DNA of 64,000 nt from positions 930,001 through 994,000 of the forward strand of contig NSGV01000002.1 in assembly GCA_002300355.1 (NCBI GenBank), given 5' to 3'. Made by a program: the position numbers and the translations under genes. Under the pieces are notes generated by a model. It did no database searches. It was not told the DNA's origin and was given only the letters and a program-made list of their open reading frames with translations. The stretch comes from Streptomyces sp. TLI_235 (GTDB taxonomy: Bacteria; Actinomycetota; Actinomycetes; Streptomycetales; Streptomycetaceae). Shown in pieces: positions 16,765 through 24,469 of this stretch. Each line of letters begins with the position of its first letter. The stretch's first letter is position 1.

Positions 16765-17604
16765 ATGCCCGCCGAGGCCACCTTCGCCCTGCCCTCCCCG
16801 TACGGCCCGCGCACCGCGACGGTGCGCTACCACCGGGAGGGCTCCGGCAGCCCGCTCCTGCTGCTGCACGGCATCGGCCACCACTGGCAGGCCTGGGGTC
16901 CGGTGCTGTCCGCGCTGGCCGCGCGGCACGAGGTGTTCGCGGTGGACCTGCCCGGGTTCGGCACCTCGCCCGCGCTCCCGGAGGGCGTCCCGTACGGCCT
17001 GCAGGCCGCCGTCCCGACGATCGGCGCGTTCTGCGCCGCGCTCGGGGTGGAGCGCCCGCACGTGGCCGGGAACTCGCTCGGTGGCCTGCTCGCACTCGGC
17101 CTCGGCCGCGCCGGGCTGGCCCGCTCGGTCACCGCCCTCTCCCCCGCCGGCTTCTGGACGGAGCCGGAGCGGCGCTACGCGTTCGCGGTGCTCGCCGGGA
17201 TGCGCCTGGGCGCCCGGGTGCTGCCGCAGCCCGCGGTGGAGCGGCTGGCGCGCTCGGCCGCCGGCCGCGCCCTGCTGGTCAGCAGCATCTACGCCCGCCC
17301 GGGCCGACGGTCGCCCGAGGGCGCGATCGACGAGACCAGGGCGCTGCGTGAGGCGACCGGCTTCGCGCCGACCCTGGCCGCCGGCCGCCGGGTCCGCTTC
17401 ACCGGCGACGTGCCGGGGGTGCCGGTGACCATCGCCTGGGGCAGCCGGGACCGCCTGCTGGTCCGCCGCCAGGGCGTCCGGGCACTGCGCGAGATCCCGG
17501 GCGCCCGCCTGGTGCGGCTGCCGGGCTGCGGCCACGTACCGATGAGCGACGACCCGGCGCTGGTCGGCCGCGTGATCCTCGACACCTGCGCCGCGGCCGC
17601 CTGA
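16765..17604 (+). CDS. Alpha/beta hydrolase
   Basis: A 279-residue hydrolase. The oxyanion segment LLLHGIGHHW is followed by the nucleophile elbow GNSLGG (Ser about residue 100). The acid is in WGSRDRL and the catalytic His in GCGHVPMSDDP near the C-terminus. The organisation is that of serine hydrolases such as esterases and C-C bond hydrolases. ATG 16765 has GAGGAG upstream. It is probably monocistronic; the substrate is unknown. Confidence 0.87.
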   Translation: MPAEATFALPSPYGPRTATVRYHREGSGSPLLLLHGIGHHWQAWGPVLSALAARHEVFAVDLPGFGTSPALPEGVPYGLQAAVPTIGAFCAALGVERPHVAGNSLGGLLALGLGRAGLARSVTALSPAGFWTEPERRYAFAVLAGMRLGARVLPQPAVERLARSAAGRALLVSSIYARPGRRSPEGAIDETRALREATGFAPTLAAGRRVRFTGDVPGVPVTIAWGSRDRLLVRRQGVRALREIPGARLVRLPGCGHVPMSDDPALVGRVILDTCAAAA

Positions 17605-17716
17605 GCGGCCCGCCGGCGCCCCGACCCGGACCCGCCCCGGGCCCGACCGGCCCCACCCCGGGCCCGATGGCACCACCCGCCGCAAGGGTGGCGGAGATCA
17701 CGCTCTGCTACGGGCC

Positions 17717-17734
17717 ACCTACGGTGGCGTAGGT
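17717..17734. promoter_or_regulatory. Palindrome upstream of the SGNH gene
   Basis: The perfect 18-base palindrome ACCTACGGTGGCGTAGGT has seven-base arms. A second small dyad, TTCAC AGG GTGAA, lies at 17738-17750, just before the start codon. Both are candidate operators for the lipase-like gene. No regulator is adjacent. Confidence 0.55.
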
Positions 17735-17761
17735 CACTTCACAGGGTGAACCATCGACACC

Positions 17762-18544
17762 ATGCCTGATCCACTGGAGACCTTTGACCCCACTTCCTAC
17801 GTCGCCCTCGGCGACAGCTTCACCGAGGGCCTCAACGACCCCGGCCCCGACGGCCGGTTCGCCGGCTGGGCCGACCGCCTCGCGGGCATGCTCGCGGCGC
17901 GCCGCCCGGACGGCGGATTCCAGTACGCCAACCTCGCCGTCCGCGGCCGCCTGCTCGACCAGATCACGGCCGAGCAGGTGCCCGAGGTCCGGCGCATCCG
18001 GCCGGACCTGGTGACCTTCTGTGCCGGCGGCAACGACATCCTGCGCCCGGGCAGCGACCCGGACGAGGTCGCCGAACGCTTCGAGTCCGCCGTCCTGCAG
18101 CTCCGCGAGAGCGCCGGGACGGTGCTGGTCTGCACCGGCTTCGACACCCGCACCGTGCCGGTCCTCCGCCACCTGCGCGGCAAGATCGCCACCTACAACG
18201 GCCACATGCGGGCGATCGCGGACCGCAACGGGTGCGCGGTCGCCGACCTGTGGTCGCTGCGCTCGGTGCACGACCGCCGCGCCTGGAGCGAGGACCGGCT
18301 GCACCTCTCCCCCGAGGGCCACCAGCGGGTCGCGCTGCTCGCCGCCCGCTCGCTCGGGCTGCCGGTCGACGAGGACCCGGAGGCGCCCTGGCCGGACCGC
18401 CCCGAGCCGACCCCGGCCGAGCAGCGCCGGGAGAACCTGCAGTGGGCCCGGGCCTACCTGATCCCGTGGGTCGGCCGCCGGCTGCGCGGCGAGTCGTCCG
18501 GCGACAACGTCGAGGCCAAGCGCCCCGAGCTGCAGCCGCTCTAA
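17762..18544 (+). CDS. Cytoplasmic SGNH/GDSL hydrolase
   Basis: A 260-residue SGNH hydrolase without a signal peptide. Block I is ALGDSFTEGL (catalytic Ser near residue 19), block III is CAGGNDILRPG, and block V is EDRLHLSPEGHQRVA with the Asp-His pair. It hydrolyses an ester, lipid or acetyl group, with the substrate unknown. The C-terminal 50 residues contain WARAYLIPWVGRRL, a segment conserved in streptomycete members. Two palindromes lie upstream of the start and a hairpin terminator follows. Confidence 0.88.
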   Translation: MPDPLETFDPTSYVALGDSFTEGLNDPGPDGRFAGWADRLAGMLAARRPDGGFQYANLAVRGRLLDQITAEQVPEVRRIRPDLVTFCAGGNDILRPGSDPDEVAERFESAVLQLRESAGTVLVCTGFDTRTVPVLRHLRGKIATYNGHMRAIADRNGCAVADLWSLRSVHDRRAWSEDRLHLSPEGHQRVALLAARSLGLPVDEDPEAPWPDRPEPTPAEQRRENLQWARAYLIPWVGRRLRGESSGDNVEAKRPELQPL

Positions 18545-18558
18545 CCTCCAGGTGCCCG

Positions 18559-18584
18559 CCGGCGCCCCCACCCGGGGGCGCCGG
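18559..18584. terminator. Hairpin terminator after SGNH gene
   Basis: Perfect 11-base arms CCGGCGCCCCC (18559-18569) and complement (18574-18584) with a four-base loop. It sits 15 bases beyond the stop codon. Confidence 0.75.
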
Positions 18585-18658
18585 TCCCGGTTTCCCCGCG
18601 CCGCCGTCCGGCATACCGTCGGTCGTGACGGGGACCGCCCGGGACAGGAGGCACCGCG

Positions 18659-19204
18659 ATGGCCGACAGCTTCACCGTCGACGTGACCCGCATCAGCCGC
18701 GAGGCCCTGCGCACGATGGCCGCCGACCCCGGCAGCGCGCCGCACCTGGACGAGGAGCGGGCGGTCAGCGTGCTCAACGACGTGGTCGCCACCGAGGTGG
18801 TCGGCTGGCTGCGCTACACCCGGGACGCCCTGGCAGCCGCCGGCGGCGGACCGGAAGCCGCGGCGGCGGCCGCGCTGCTCACCGCACACGCCGAGCAGGG
18901 CATGCGGCACGCCGTCGCCGTGGCGGAGCGGATCACCGCGCTCGGCGGCCGCCCCAACTTCGACCCGGACACCCTCGCGCAGCGCGCCCACACGGACTAC
19001 TCGGTGCCCGCGGACGCCGCACTCACCGCAACCCTGGACCGCAACCTGCGGGCCGAGCGGATCGTCCTCGCCACCTACGGCGAGATCGCCGACTGGTTCG
19101 GCGACCGCGACCCCGCGAGCCGCGACCTGCTGCGCTCGCTCGCCGACGACGTCCGGCGCAACGCCGACGCCCTGGCCGACCTGCTCCGCAGCCGCGGGGC
19201 GTGA
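18659..19204 (+). CDS. Ferritin-like diiron protein
   Basis: A 181-residue all-helical protein with ferritin-like metal ligands. Helix A carries VVATEVVGWLRY, helix B AEQGMRHAVAVAERI (ExxxH), helix C NLRAERIVLATYGEI, and helix D carries acidic residues DDVRRNAD. Members store iron or protect DNA; this one is longer than Dps at its N-terminus. The start ATG 18659 follows GACAGGAGG. It is monocistronic between two small units, and no iron box is visible before it. Confidence 0.8.
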   Translation: MADSFTVDVTRISREALRTMAADPGSAPHLDEERAVSVLNDVVATEVVGWLRYTRDALAAAGGGPEAAAAAALLTAHAEQGMRHAVAVAERITALGGRPNFDPDTLAQRAHTDYSVPADAALTATLDRNLRAERIVLATYGEIADWFGDRDPASRDLLRSLADDVRRNADALADLLRSRGA

Positions 19205-19243
19205 CAGCACGTCCGAGCCGACTCGCGACGCCGCGGGACTTCC

Positions 19244-19277
19244 AGCGCCTCAGGACTCGTAGCGCCTCAGGACTCGT
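19244..19277. repeat. 17-bp tandem duplication at the DUF2630 stop codon
   Basis: The unit AGCGCCTCAGGACTCGT occurs twice without a gap (19244-19260 and 19261-19277). The second copy contains the last codons and stop of the DUF2630 gene. The first copy lies downstream and is non-coding. It looks like a recent slippage duplication. Confidence 0.9.
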
Positions 19278-19533
19278 AGCGCTCGACTTCCTCGATGCTG
19301 CGCACCGCGGCGAGATCGGGGTCGTCCCCGGCGTCGACCCGCGCCCGGCGCTGCCGGAGCAGGTCCCAGCACTGGTCGAGCTCCGCCTCCAGTTCGTGCA
19401 GCCGCTGCTGCTCGCTGTCCGGGTCGATCCGCCCTTCGGCCAGCATCGTCCGCAGCTCGCGTTCGGCCGCGACCATCTCACCGATCCGGTCCAGGATCCG
19501 CCGGTCGGTACCGCCACTCGTCTGCTCGTCCAC
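19267..19533 (-). CDS. DUF2630 family small coiled-coil protein
   Basis: An 88-residue acidic helical protein. It has ILDRIGEMVAAERELRTML, then EQQRLHELEAELDQCWDLLRQRRA, a two-helix coiled coil, and ends in EVERYES. This matches the DUF2630 family, which has no assigned function. GTG 19533 is preceded by GAGGAGG at ideal distance, so the much longer frame upstream is rejected. The stop codon lies in a tandemly duplicated 17-base unit. Confidence 0.8.
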   Translation of the reverse strand: MDEQTSGGTDRRILDRIGEMVAAERELRTMLAEGRIDPDSEQQRLHELEAELDQCWDLLRQRRARVDAGDDPDLAAVRSIEEVERYES

Positions 19534-19610
19534 CGGGACACCTCCTCGCCCCCAGCCTAGGAACGGGCGGTGTGCGGCGCGACCCGGCACCCGTTCGGCC
19601 GAGCAGGGGC

Positions 19611-19640
19611 TTGACAGCGCGTCAGACGGCGTCACAGGAT
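19611..19640 (+). promoter_or_regulatory. Promoter of the SCO5389-type gene
   Basis: The -35 TTGACA (19611-19616), an 18-base spacer and the -10 CAGGAT (19635-19640) resemble a vegetative sigma promoter. Transcription would begin near 19647, just before the Zur-like box. Confidence 0.6.
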
Positions 19641-19649
19641 GGCGCCTGC

Positions 19650-19664
19650 TGGAAATGACTTTCA
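19650..19664. promoter_or_regulatory. Zur-like box
   Basis: TGGAAATGACTTTCA matches 13 of 15 positions of the streptomycete Zur consensus TGAAAATGATTTTCA. It lies directly after the predicted transcription start, where zinc-loaded Zur would block transcription. An overlapping GACTT...AAGTC dyad (19657-19676) is also present. Confidence 0.55.
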
Positions 19665-19749
19665 CTTTCATAAGTCGTCGGTCATTCATCCTGCCCCTTG
19701 TCCCCTGCCCGCACGCGCACCCGCACCCGCACAGCCGAGGAGCACCCGC

Positions 19750-20139
19750 ATGTCCCTGAACGTCCCCGCCGCCCTGCTGGAGAAGGCCGAGCACGGCGAG
19801 GTGGAGGAGGCCGAGTTCGCCGAGACCGTCCGCACCTCACTGCCGTACGCCTGGCGCACCGTCGCCGAGCTGAGCGGCGAACTGCAGGACTCCCCGGCCG
19901 AGTTCGCCGACAACACGACCGCCCCCAGCGACGAGGAGCGGGGGCAGCTGCTGCGCGCCATGGCCAGCGACGCCATCCGCGGGAGCCTGGAGCGACACTT
20001 CGGCGTGAAGCTCGCCTTCCAGAACTGCCACCGGGTCGCCGTGTTCCGTCCCGGTGCCGAGCGGGGCGAGGCGTACGCCCGGTTCACCTCCGCACGGGCG
20101 CAGCTGCTCAACCAGGTGCCCGGCCTGCGCAGCTGCTGA
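19750..20139 (+). CDS. SCO5389 family protein
   Basis: A 129-residue soluble protein. The conserved features are LPYAWRTVAEL, EFADNTTAPSDEERGQLLRAMASDAIRGSLERHFGV and LAFQNCHRVAVF. These identify it with the streptomycete SCO5389 family, which has no known function. Its histidine and cysteines (NCHR, RSC end) could bind metal, but this is not established. The 5' leader is about 100 bases long and contains a Zur-like box next to a good promoter, which suggests zinc-dependent expression. Confidence 0.75.
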   Translation: MSLNVPAALLEKAEHGEVEEAEFAETVRTSLPYAWRTVAELSGELQDSPAEFADNTTAPSDEERGQLLRAMASDAIRGSLERHFGVKLAFQNCHRVAVFRPGAERGEAYARFTSARAQLLNQVPGLRSC

Positions 20140-20170
20140 CCGGTCCGGCGACCGCGCCCGGCCGCGCCCG

Positions 20171-20776
20171 TCAGCCGCCCGTGTGCAGCGGGTCGGCCGG
20201 GTCGCGGCCGGCGAGGCCGAGCAGCCGGCTCTGGGCGTCGGCGTCCGCGGGCACCGGCACGGGCGGGCCGAACACCCCGCTGGCGGAGAGGTCGCCCCCG
20301 AACGCGGCGAGTTCGGCGAGCGCGAACTCGGCGGCGTCCGGGTCCATCGCCCGGTCGGCACCGACGCCGACGGCCAGGTCCCAGGCGTGGATGATCGCAT
20401 CCACCGTCATCTCCCGGCAGTAGCCCTGCGCGGGCCGCGTGCCGTAGGACAGGTGGACCTTGCGCTCCAGCGCGCCGGGCGCGGCGAAGGCGGCGCGGGA
20501 GCCCTCGGCGGCGGCCGTCCAGACCGCGACCGGGTCGTCGCCGAGCACATCGCCGTCGAAGCGGTCGCCGACCTCGGCGACCGTGCGGCCCTCGAGCAGC
20601 GGCGGCACCCACAGGTGCTCCGAGGTGAGGTGGCCGACCAGGTCGCGGACGGTCCAGTCGGTGCACGGCGTCGGCGCCTGCCAGGCGTCCCCCGTGGCGG
20701 CGGCCCGCACATGCCGGCCGAAGGCGTCCTGGGCGTCGGCGAACAGCTTCAGCAGGGCTTCCGGTTCTACTGACAT
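20171..20776 (-). CDS. TIGR03086 family metal-binding protein (DinB-like fold)
   Basis: A 201-residue protein of the mycothiol-dependent/maleylpyruvate-isomerase-like group. It shows PTPCTDWTVRDLVGHLTSEHLW (first His ligand), SYGTRPAQGYCREMTVDAIIHAWDLAVGVG (metal His near residue 130) and the C-terminal LGLAGRDPA. Members of this fold bind one metal through three histidines and often use mycothiol. The actual reaction is unknown. ATG 20776 starts the family-conserved MSVEP... region; the longer frame is Arg-rich noise. It is divergent from the hydrolase at 20854. Confidence 0.85.
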   Translation of the reverse strand: MSVEPEALLKLFADAQDAFGRHVRAAATGDAWQAPTPCTDWTVRDLVGHLTSEHLWVPPLLEGRTVAEVGDRFDGDVLGDDPVAVWTAAAEGSRAAFAAPGALERKVHLSYGTRPAQGYCREMTVDAIIHAWDLAVGVGADRAMDPDAAEFALAELAAFGGDLSASGVFGPPVPVPADADAQSRLLGLAGRDPADPLHTGG

Positions 20777-20853
20777 GACTCCACCCTTCACCCGATCGGA
20801 CGACGCGGCACCCCGGCGGAACCGGCCGGCCCGCAGCCTGCGTCGCCGGAGCC

Positions 20854-21669
20854 ATGGACCGCTCCCCGCTCCCCCGCCCCGACAGCCCCGGCGGCCCCCA
20901 AGGGCTCCCGTTCGAACCCCGGCGGATCGAACGCTTCCGGCTCGACGCGGACGGCGAGCGGCTGGCCGCCCTCGCACTGCCGCCCGCCGGGCCCGACGAC
21001 ACACCGGGCTGCGGCGCCGGCGCCGGGTCCGGGCTCACGGCTGTGGCGCTGCACGGCGCCGGCGACAGCGACAGTGCCCGGCTGCTGCCACTGCTCGGCG
21101 ACCTCGCCGACCACAGGTGCCGGGTGCTGGCCCTGGACTTCTCGGGGCACGGCGCGAGTTCGGGCCGGCTCGCGGAGCTGTCCCTGGAGCGCCGGCTGCG
21201 GCAGGCCGCCGCCCTGATCGACCGGCACGCCGGTGACGGGGGGCTGGTGCTGGTCGGTTTCAGCATGAGCGGGCAGACGGTGGCCGATCTGACGGCCCGG
21301 TACGGATCGCGGGTGCGCGCCCTCGGCCTGTGCGCCCCTGCGGTGTACGCGCAGGAGGCCTGGCCGGTGCGGTTCGGCGCGGGCTTCACCGGGATCATCC
21401 GGCGGCCCGGCGGCTGGCGTGACTCGGCGGCGCTGCCCGCGCTGCGGGCCTTCCGGGGGCGCTCGGTGCTGGCCGTGCCGGGGCACGACGAGGTCATCCC
21501 GCCGGAGGTGACCGCGGCGGTCGGCGAGGCGCTGGCCACCCGGTCCGACCACACCCGGCTGGTGCTGCCGGAGGCCGTCCACCGGCTCGGCCAGTGGTTC
21601 GGCGAACACCCGGCGCAGCGGAGGCGGTTCGCGGCCGCGCTGCTCGGCGCGGCGGCGCACCCGGCATGA
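20854..21669 (+). CDS. Alpha/beta hydrolase
   Basis: A 271-residue hydrolase. The strand and elbow VLVGFSMSGQTVADL hold the nucleophile Ser at about residue 140. LALDFSGHGASSGR lies upstream, with PGHDEVIPPEV as the acid and AVHRLGQWF as the likely catalytic His. The layout resembles acyl-transfer or esterase enzymes acting on small molecules. The divergent DinB-fold gene shares its 77-base upstream region. A PfkB-type kinase follows 37 bases later on the same strand. Confidence 0.83.
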   Translation: MDRSPLPRPDSPGGPQGLPFEPRRIERFRLDADGERLAALALPPAGPDDTPGCGAGAGSGLTAVALHGAGDSDSARLLPLLGDLADHRCRVLALDFSGHGASSGRLAELSLERRLRQAAALIDRHAGDGGLVLVGFSMSGQTVADLTARYGSRVRALGLCAPAVYAQEAWPVRFGAGFTGIIRRPGGWRDSAALPALRAFRGRSVLAVPGHDEVIPPEVTAAVGEALATRSDHTRLVLPEAVHRLGQWFGEHPAQRRRFAAALLGAAAHPA

Positions 21670-21706
21670 TGGCCTCCTCACCGCCCGCCGCCCAGGAGGT
21701 CACCCC

Positions 21707-22669
21707 GTGCCGAGCAGTCCGGCCGAGTCCAGCAGTCCGGTCCGTGTCACCGTGATCGGCGAGTGCGTCGCCGACGCCTTCACCGATGCCGCGCTGAGCG
21801 GGCCCGGCGAGTTGGGGCTGCGGGTGCACCCGGGCGGCGGTCCGGCCAACACGGCGGTGGCGCTGGCCCGGCTGGGCACGCCGGTGGCGTTCCGGGCGCG
21901 GCTGGCGGACGACGTCTTCGGTCGGCTGTTCCGGGCACAGCTGACCGATTCCGGGGTGGACCTGTCGGGCTGTGTGGCAGCGGCCGAGCCGAGCACGCTG
22001 GCGGTCGCGGAGCTGGACGGCGAGGGCCGGGCGAGTTTCTCGTTCCATGCCGAGGGCACCGCGGACTGGCAGTGGACGGAGGCCGAGTTGGCGGCCGTGC
22101 CGCCGGGCGGTGCGGCCTGTGTGCACACGGGGTCGCTGGCGCTGGTGCGCGATCCGGGCGGGCGGGCGATCGAGGCGTACCTGGCCCGGGCCGCGGCGGG
22201 GGCGACGGTGTCGATCGACCCCAACGTCCGTCCGCTGCTGGTCGATCCGGCGGTGTACCGGGAGCGGCTGCCGCGCTGGTGCGCGCTGGCGGACATCCTG
22301 CGGTTGAGTGAGGACGACGTCGAGCACCTCTTCCCGGGGAGCGGGGTGGAGGCGGTGTGCGACCGGTTTCATACGGACGGTGTGCCGCTGGTGGTGGTGA
22401 CGCTCGGCGCGCAGGGCGCGCTGGCCTCGTTGAACGGGCGGCGGATCGCGGTGCCGGCCCGGCGGGTCGAGGTGGTGGACACGGTCGGCGCCGGGGACGC
22501 GTTCACGGCCGGGCTGCTGCACCGGCTGGGCGCCGGGGGGCTGCTCGGCGGCCGGCTGGACGGGCTGACGGCGGCAGCGGCAGCGGAGGCCTGCCGGTTC
22601 GCCTCCGAGGTGGCGGCGCTGACCTGTGCGGTGGCCGGACCCAACCCGCCCTGGGCGGACCGGCTCTGA
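21707..22669 (+). CDS. PfkB family carbohydrate kinase
   Basis: A 320-residue ribokinase-fold kinase. The substrate lid residues GGGPANTAVALARLG are at about 43-57. The signature DTVGAGDAFTAGLL near residue 255-268 carries the catalytic Asp and anion hole, and VTLGAQGAL is the ATP-site strand. It phosphorylates a sugar or sugar-like alcohol, with fructose a common substrate of close relatives. GTG 21707 is the start. It is likely in one unit with the preceding hydrolase (37-base gap). Confidence 0.9.
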   Translation: MPSSPAESSSPVRVTVIGECVADAFTDAALSGPGELGLRVHPGGGPANTAVALARLGTPVAFRARLADDVFGRLFRAQLTDSGVDLSGCVAAAEPSTLAVAELDGEGRASFSFHAEGTADWQWTEAELAAVPPGGAACVHTGSLALVRDPGGRAIEAYLARAAAGATVSIDPNVRPLLVDPAVYRERLPRWCALADILRLSEDDVEHLFPGSGVEAVCDRFHTDGVPLVVVTLGAQGALASLNGRRIAVPARRVEVVDTVGAGDAFTAGLLHRLGAGGLLGGRLDGLTAAAAAEACRFASEVAALTCAVAGPNPPWADRL

Positions 22670-22753
22670 CCCTCCGGTGGCCCCGGCCTCCGCAGGGCTG
22701 CACGGGGGGCACGGGAACAGTACGGGGGGCGACACCAGGACAGCACGGCGGCG

Positions 22754-22778
22754 GCCCGCCGGCACTCGGCCGGCGGGC
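22754..22778. terminator. Hairpin terminator between kinase and DJ-1 genes
   Basis: Ten-base arms GCCCGCCGGC (22754-22763) and complement (22769-22778), five-base loop. It lies between convergent genes and could act on both strands. Confidence 0.7.
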
Positions 22779-22801
22779 TGCGGGTACGACCGTGAACGGC
22801 C

Positions 22802-23368
22802 CTACTCCACCGGCGCCTTCTCGCGCAGCACCTCGACGAAGGCGCGCATCCAGGCCGGATGGTCGGGCCAGGCCCGCGCGGAGACCACGACGCCGTCGAC
22901 GACGGCCTCGCCGTCCACGAAGTCGGCGCCGCCCGCGGCGACGTCCGGCTCCAGCGCCGGGTACGCGGCGGTGGTGCGGCCGTTGAGGGTACCGCCGACC
23001 AGGGTGATCAGCGGGCCGTGGCAGATCTGCGCGACCGGCTTGTCCTCCTGGAAGAAGTGCGTGGCGATGCGCTGCACGTCGGCGTTGTTGCGCAGGTACT
23101 CGGGGGCGCGGCCGCCGGGGATCACCAGGGCCACGTAGTCGGCCGGGTCGACGTCGGCGACGGCGATGTCGGCGGGCCAGGTGTAGCCGGGCTTCTCGGT
23201 GTAGGTGTCGAAGCCGTCCACGAAGTCGTGCACCACGAACTGCAGCGTCTTCTTGGCGGGCGCGGCGATGTGCACCTCGTACCCCTCCTCGCGCAGCCGC
23301 TGGTAGGGGTAGAACACCTCCAGCGACTCCGCCGCGTCACCGGTGACGATCAGGATCTTGGCTGCCAT
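22802..23368 (-). CDS. DJ-1/PfpI family protein
   Basis: A 188-residue glutamine-amidotransferase-like protein. The nucleophile Cys116 is in VAQICHGPL with the acid partner in VIPGGRAPEYLR. YPYQRLREEGYEVHIAAP is the typical first crossover. Relatives act as glyoxalase III, deglycases or amyloid-like hydrolases; subgroup assignment is uncertain. ATG 23368 is chosen because the MAAKILIVTGD N-terminus is the family start. It is convergent with the kinase gene. Confidence 0.87.
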   Translation of the reverse strand: MAAKILIVTGDAAESLEVFYPYQRLREEGYEVHIAAPAKKTLQFVVHDFVDGFDTYTEKPGYTWPADIAVADVDPADYVALVIPGGRAPEYLRNNADVQRIATHFFQEDKPVAQICHGPLITLVGGTLNGRTTAAYPALEPDVAAGGADFVDGEAVVDGVVVSARAWPDHPAWMRAFVEVLREKAPVE

Positions 23369-23615
23369 GTTCGGCGGTACCGTCCTTCCTCCGCCCACCC
23401 TGTGTGAGCCCCGACACACACTGCCTTCTGACGGTCCGTCGGGCAATGCGGCGCGCGAGGCACGGACGATATGCGCCCGGCGCGCCGGCGTGCGCCCCCT
23501 TGTACGCCCCCTTCGGCCGGGTTCCGGCCCGCGCCGGCCGGACGCGCTCCGCGAGCGGCCGCTCACCCGAGGGCCTAGCGTGCAGGTGAGTCGCGTCCCC
23601 TGCCTGGAGGTAGCC

Positions 23616-24407
23616 ATGCAGTGCTCGCAGATCGTGGGCTCCAGCACCGTCGCCAACCTGCGCGATCTCGGCGGTGTCGGCGTCGCCGGCGGCCGGGTCC
23701 GTCCCGGCCTGGCGTTCCGCTCCGGCCAGCTCGACCAGCTGGACGTCCGCTCCGACCCGGCCTTCGCCGCGCTGGGTGTGCGCACCGTCGTCGACCTGCG
23801 CACCGAACGGGAACGCGCGGCCCGGCCCGACCGGGTGCCGGGCGGCGCCCACCTGCTGGTCGCCGACGTCATGGCGGACCCGGCGGGCACCGGCACGGCC
23901 GCCCGGCTGGCTGCGGCCTTCGCCGATCCCGTGCTCGCCAACCGGGAGTTCCGCGGCGGCCGGGCGGCCCTGGCGCTGGCCGCCGACTACCGCTCCTTCG
24001 TGACGGCCGAATCGGCCCGCCAGTCGTACCGGCAGCTGCTGACCGCCCTGGCGCACCGGGACGGCGGCCCGGTGCTGTTCCACTGCACCGCCGGCAAGGA
24101 CCGGACCGGCTGGGGGGCGGCGCTCGTCCTGCTGCTCCTCGGTGCGGACGACCGGACGGTCACCGCCGAGTACATGTCGGTCGGGGCTGCGGTGCGGTCC
24201 GCGTTCGCCCCGCTGATCGAGGCGTTCACCGCCCGGGGCGGCGACCCGGAGATCGCCGACGCGGTGTTCGGGGCGCACGCCGAGTACCTGGACGCGGCCC
24301 GGCAGGCCGTCGAGGACGGCTGGGGCGACGTCGAGAGCTACGCCCGGGCCGGCCTCGGCATCAAGGACGAGACGCTCGGACACCTGCGGGAGCGGCTCGT
24401 CGTCTGA
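23616..24407 (+). CDS. Tyrosine-protein phosphatase, MptpB-like
   Basis: A 263-residue protein with the CX5R phosphatase loop HCTAGKDRTGW: Cys157 nucleophile, Lys161 and Arg163. The N-terminal NLRDLGG segment is diagnostic of the PtpB/lipid-phosphatase subgroup, and LRTERERA follows. The K and D in the loop are shared with dual-specificity enzymes that also remove phosphate from phosphoinositides. There is no signal peptide. ATG 23616 follows TGGAGG. The gap 23369-23615 holds no gene. A very long hairpin follows the gene. Confidence 0.88.
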   Translation: MQCSQIVGSSTVANLRDLGGVGVAGGRVRPGLAFRSGQLDQLDVRSDPAFAALGVRTVVDLRTERERAARPDRVPGGAHLLVADVMADPAGTGTAARLAAAFADPVLANREFRGGRAALALAADYRSFVTAESARQSYRQLLTALAHRDGGPVLFHCTAGKDRTGWGAALVLLLLGADDRTVTAEYMSVGAAVRSAFAPLIEAFTARGGDPEIADAVFGAHAEYLDAARQAVEDGWGDVESYARAGLGIKDETLGHLRERLVV

Positions 24408-24416
24408 GCCGACCGC

Positions 24417-24469
24417 GGCCGCCTGAGGCCCCGGCGCACCGGGCCGGTGCGCCGGGGCCTCAGGCGGCC
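24417..24469. terminator. Very long perfect hairpin, bidirectional terminator
   Basis: Perfect 24-base arms (24417-24440 and 24446-24469) with a five-base loop. The right arm contains the stop codon and last codons of the PHP gene. It separates convergent transcripts from the phosphatase and PHP genes. Confidence 0.85.
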
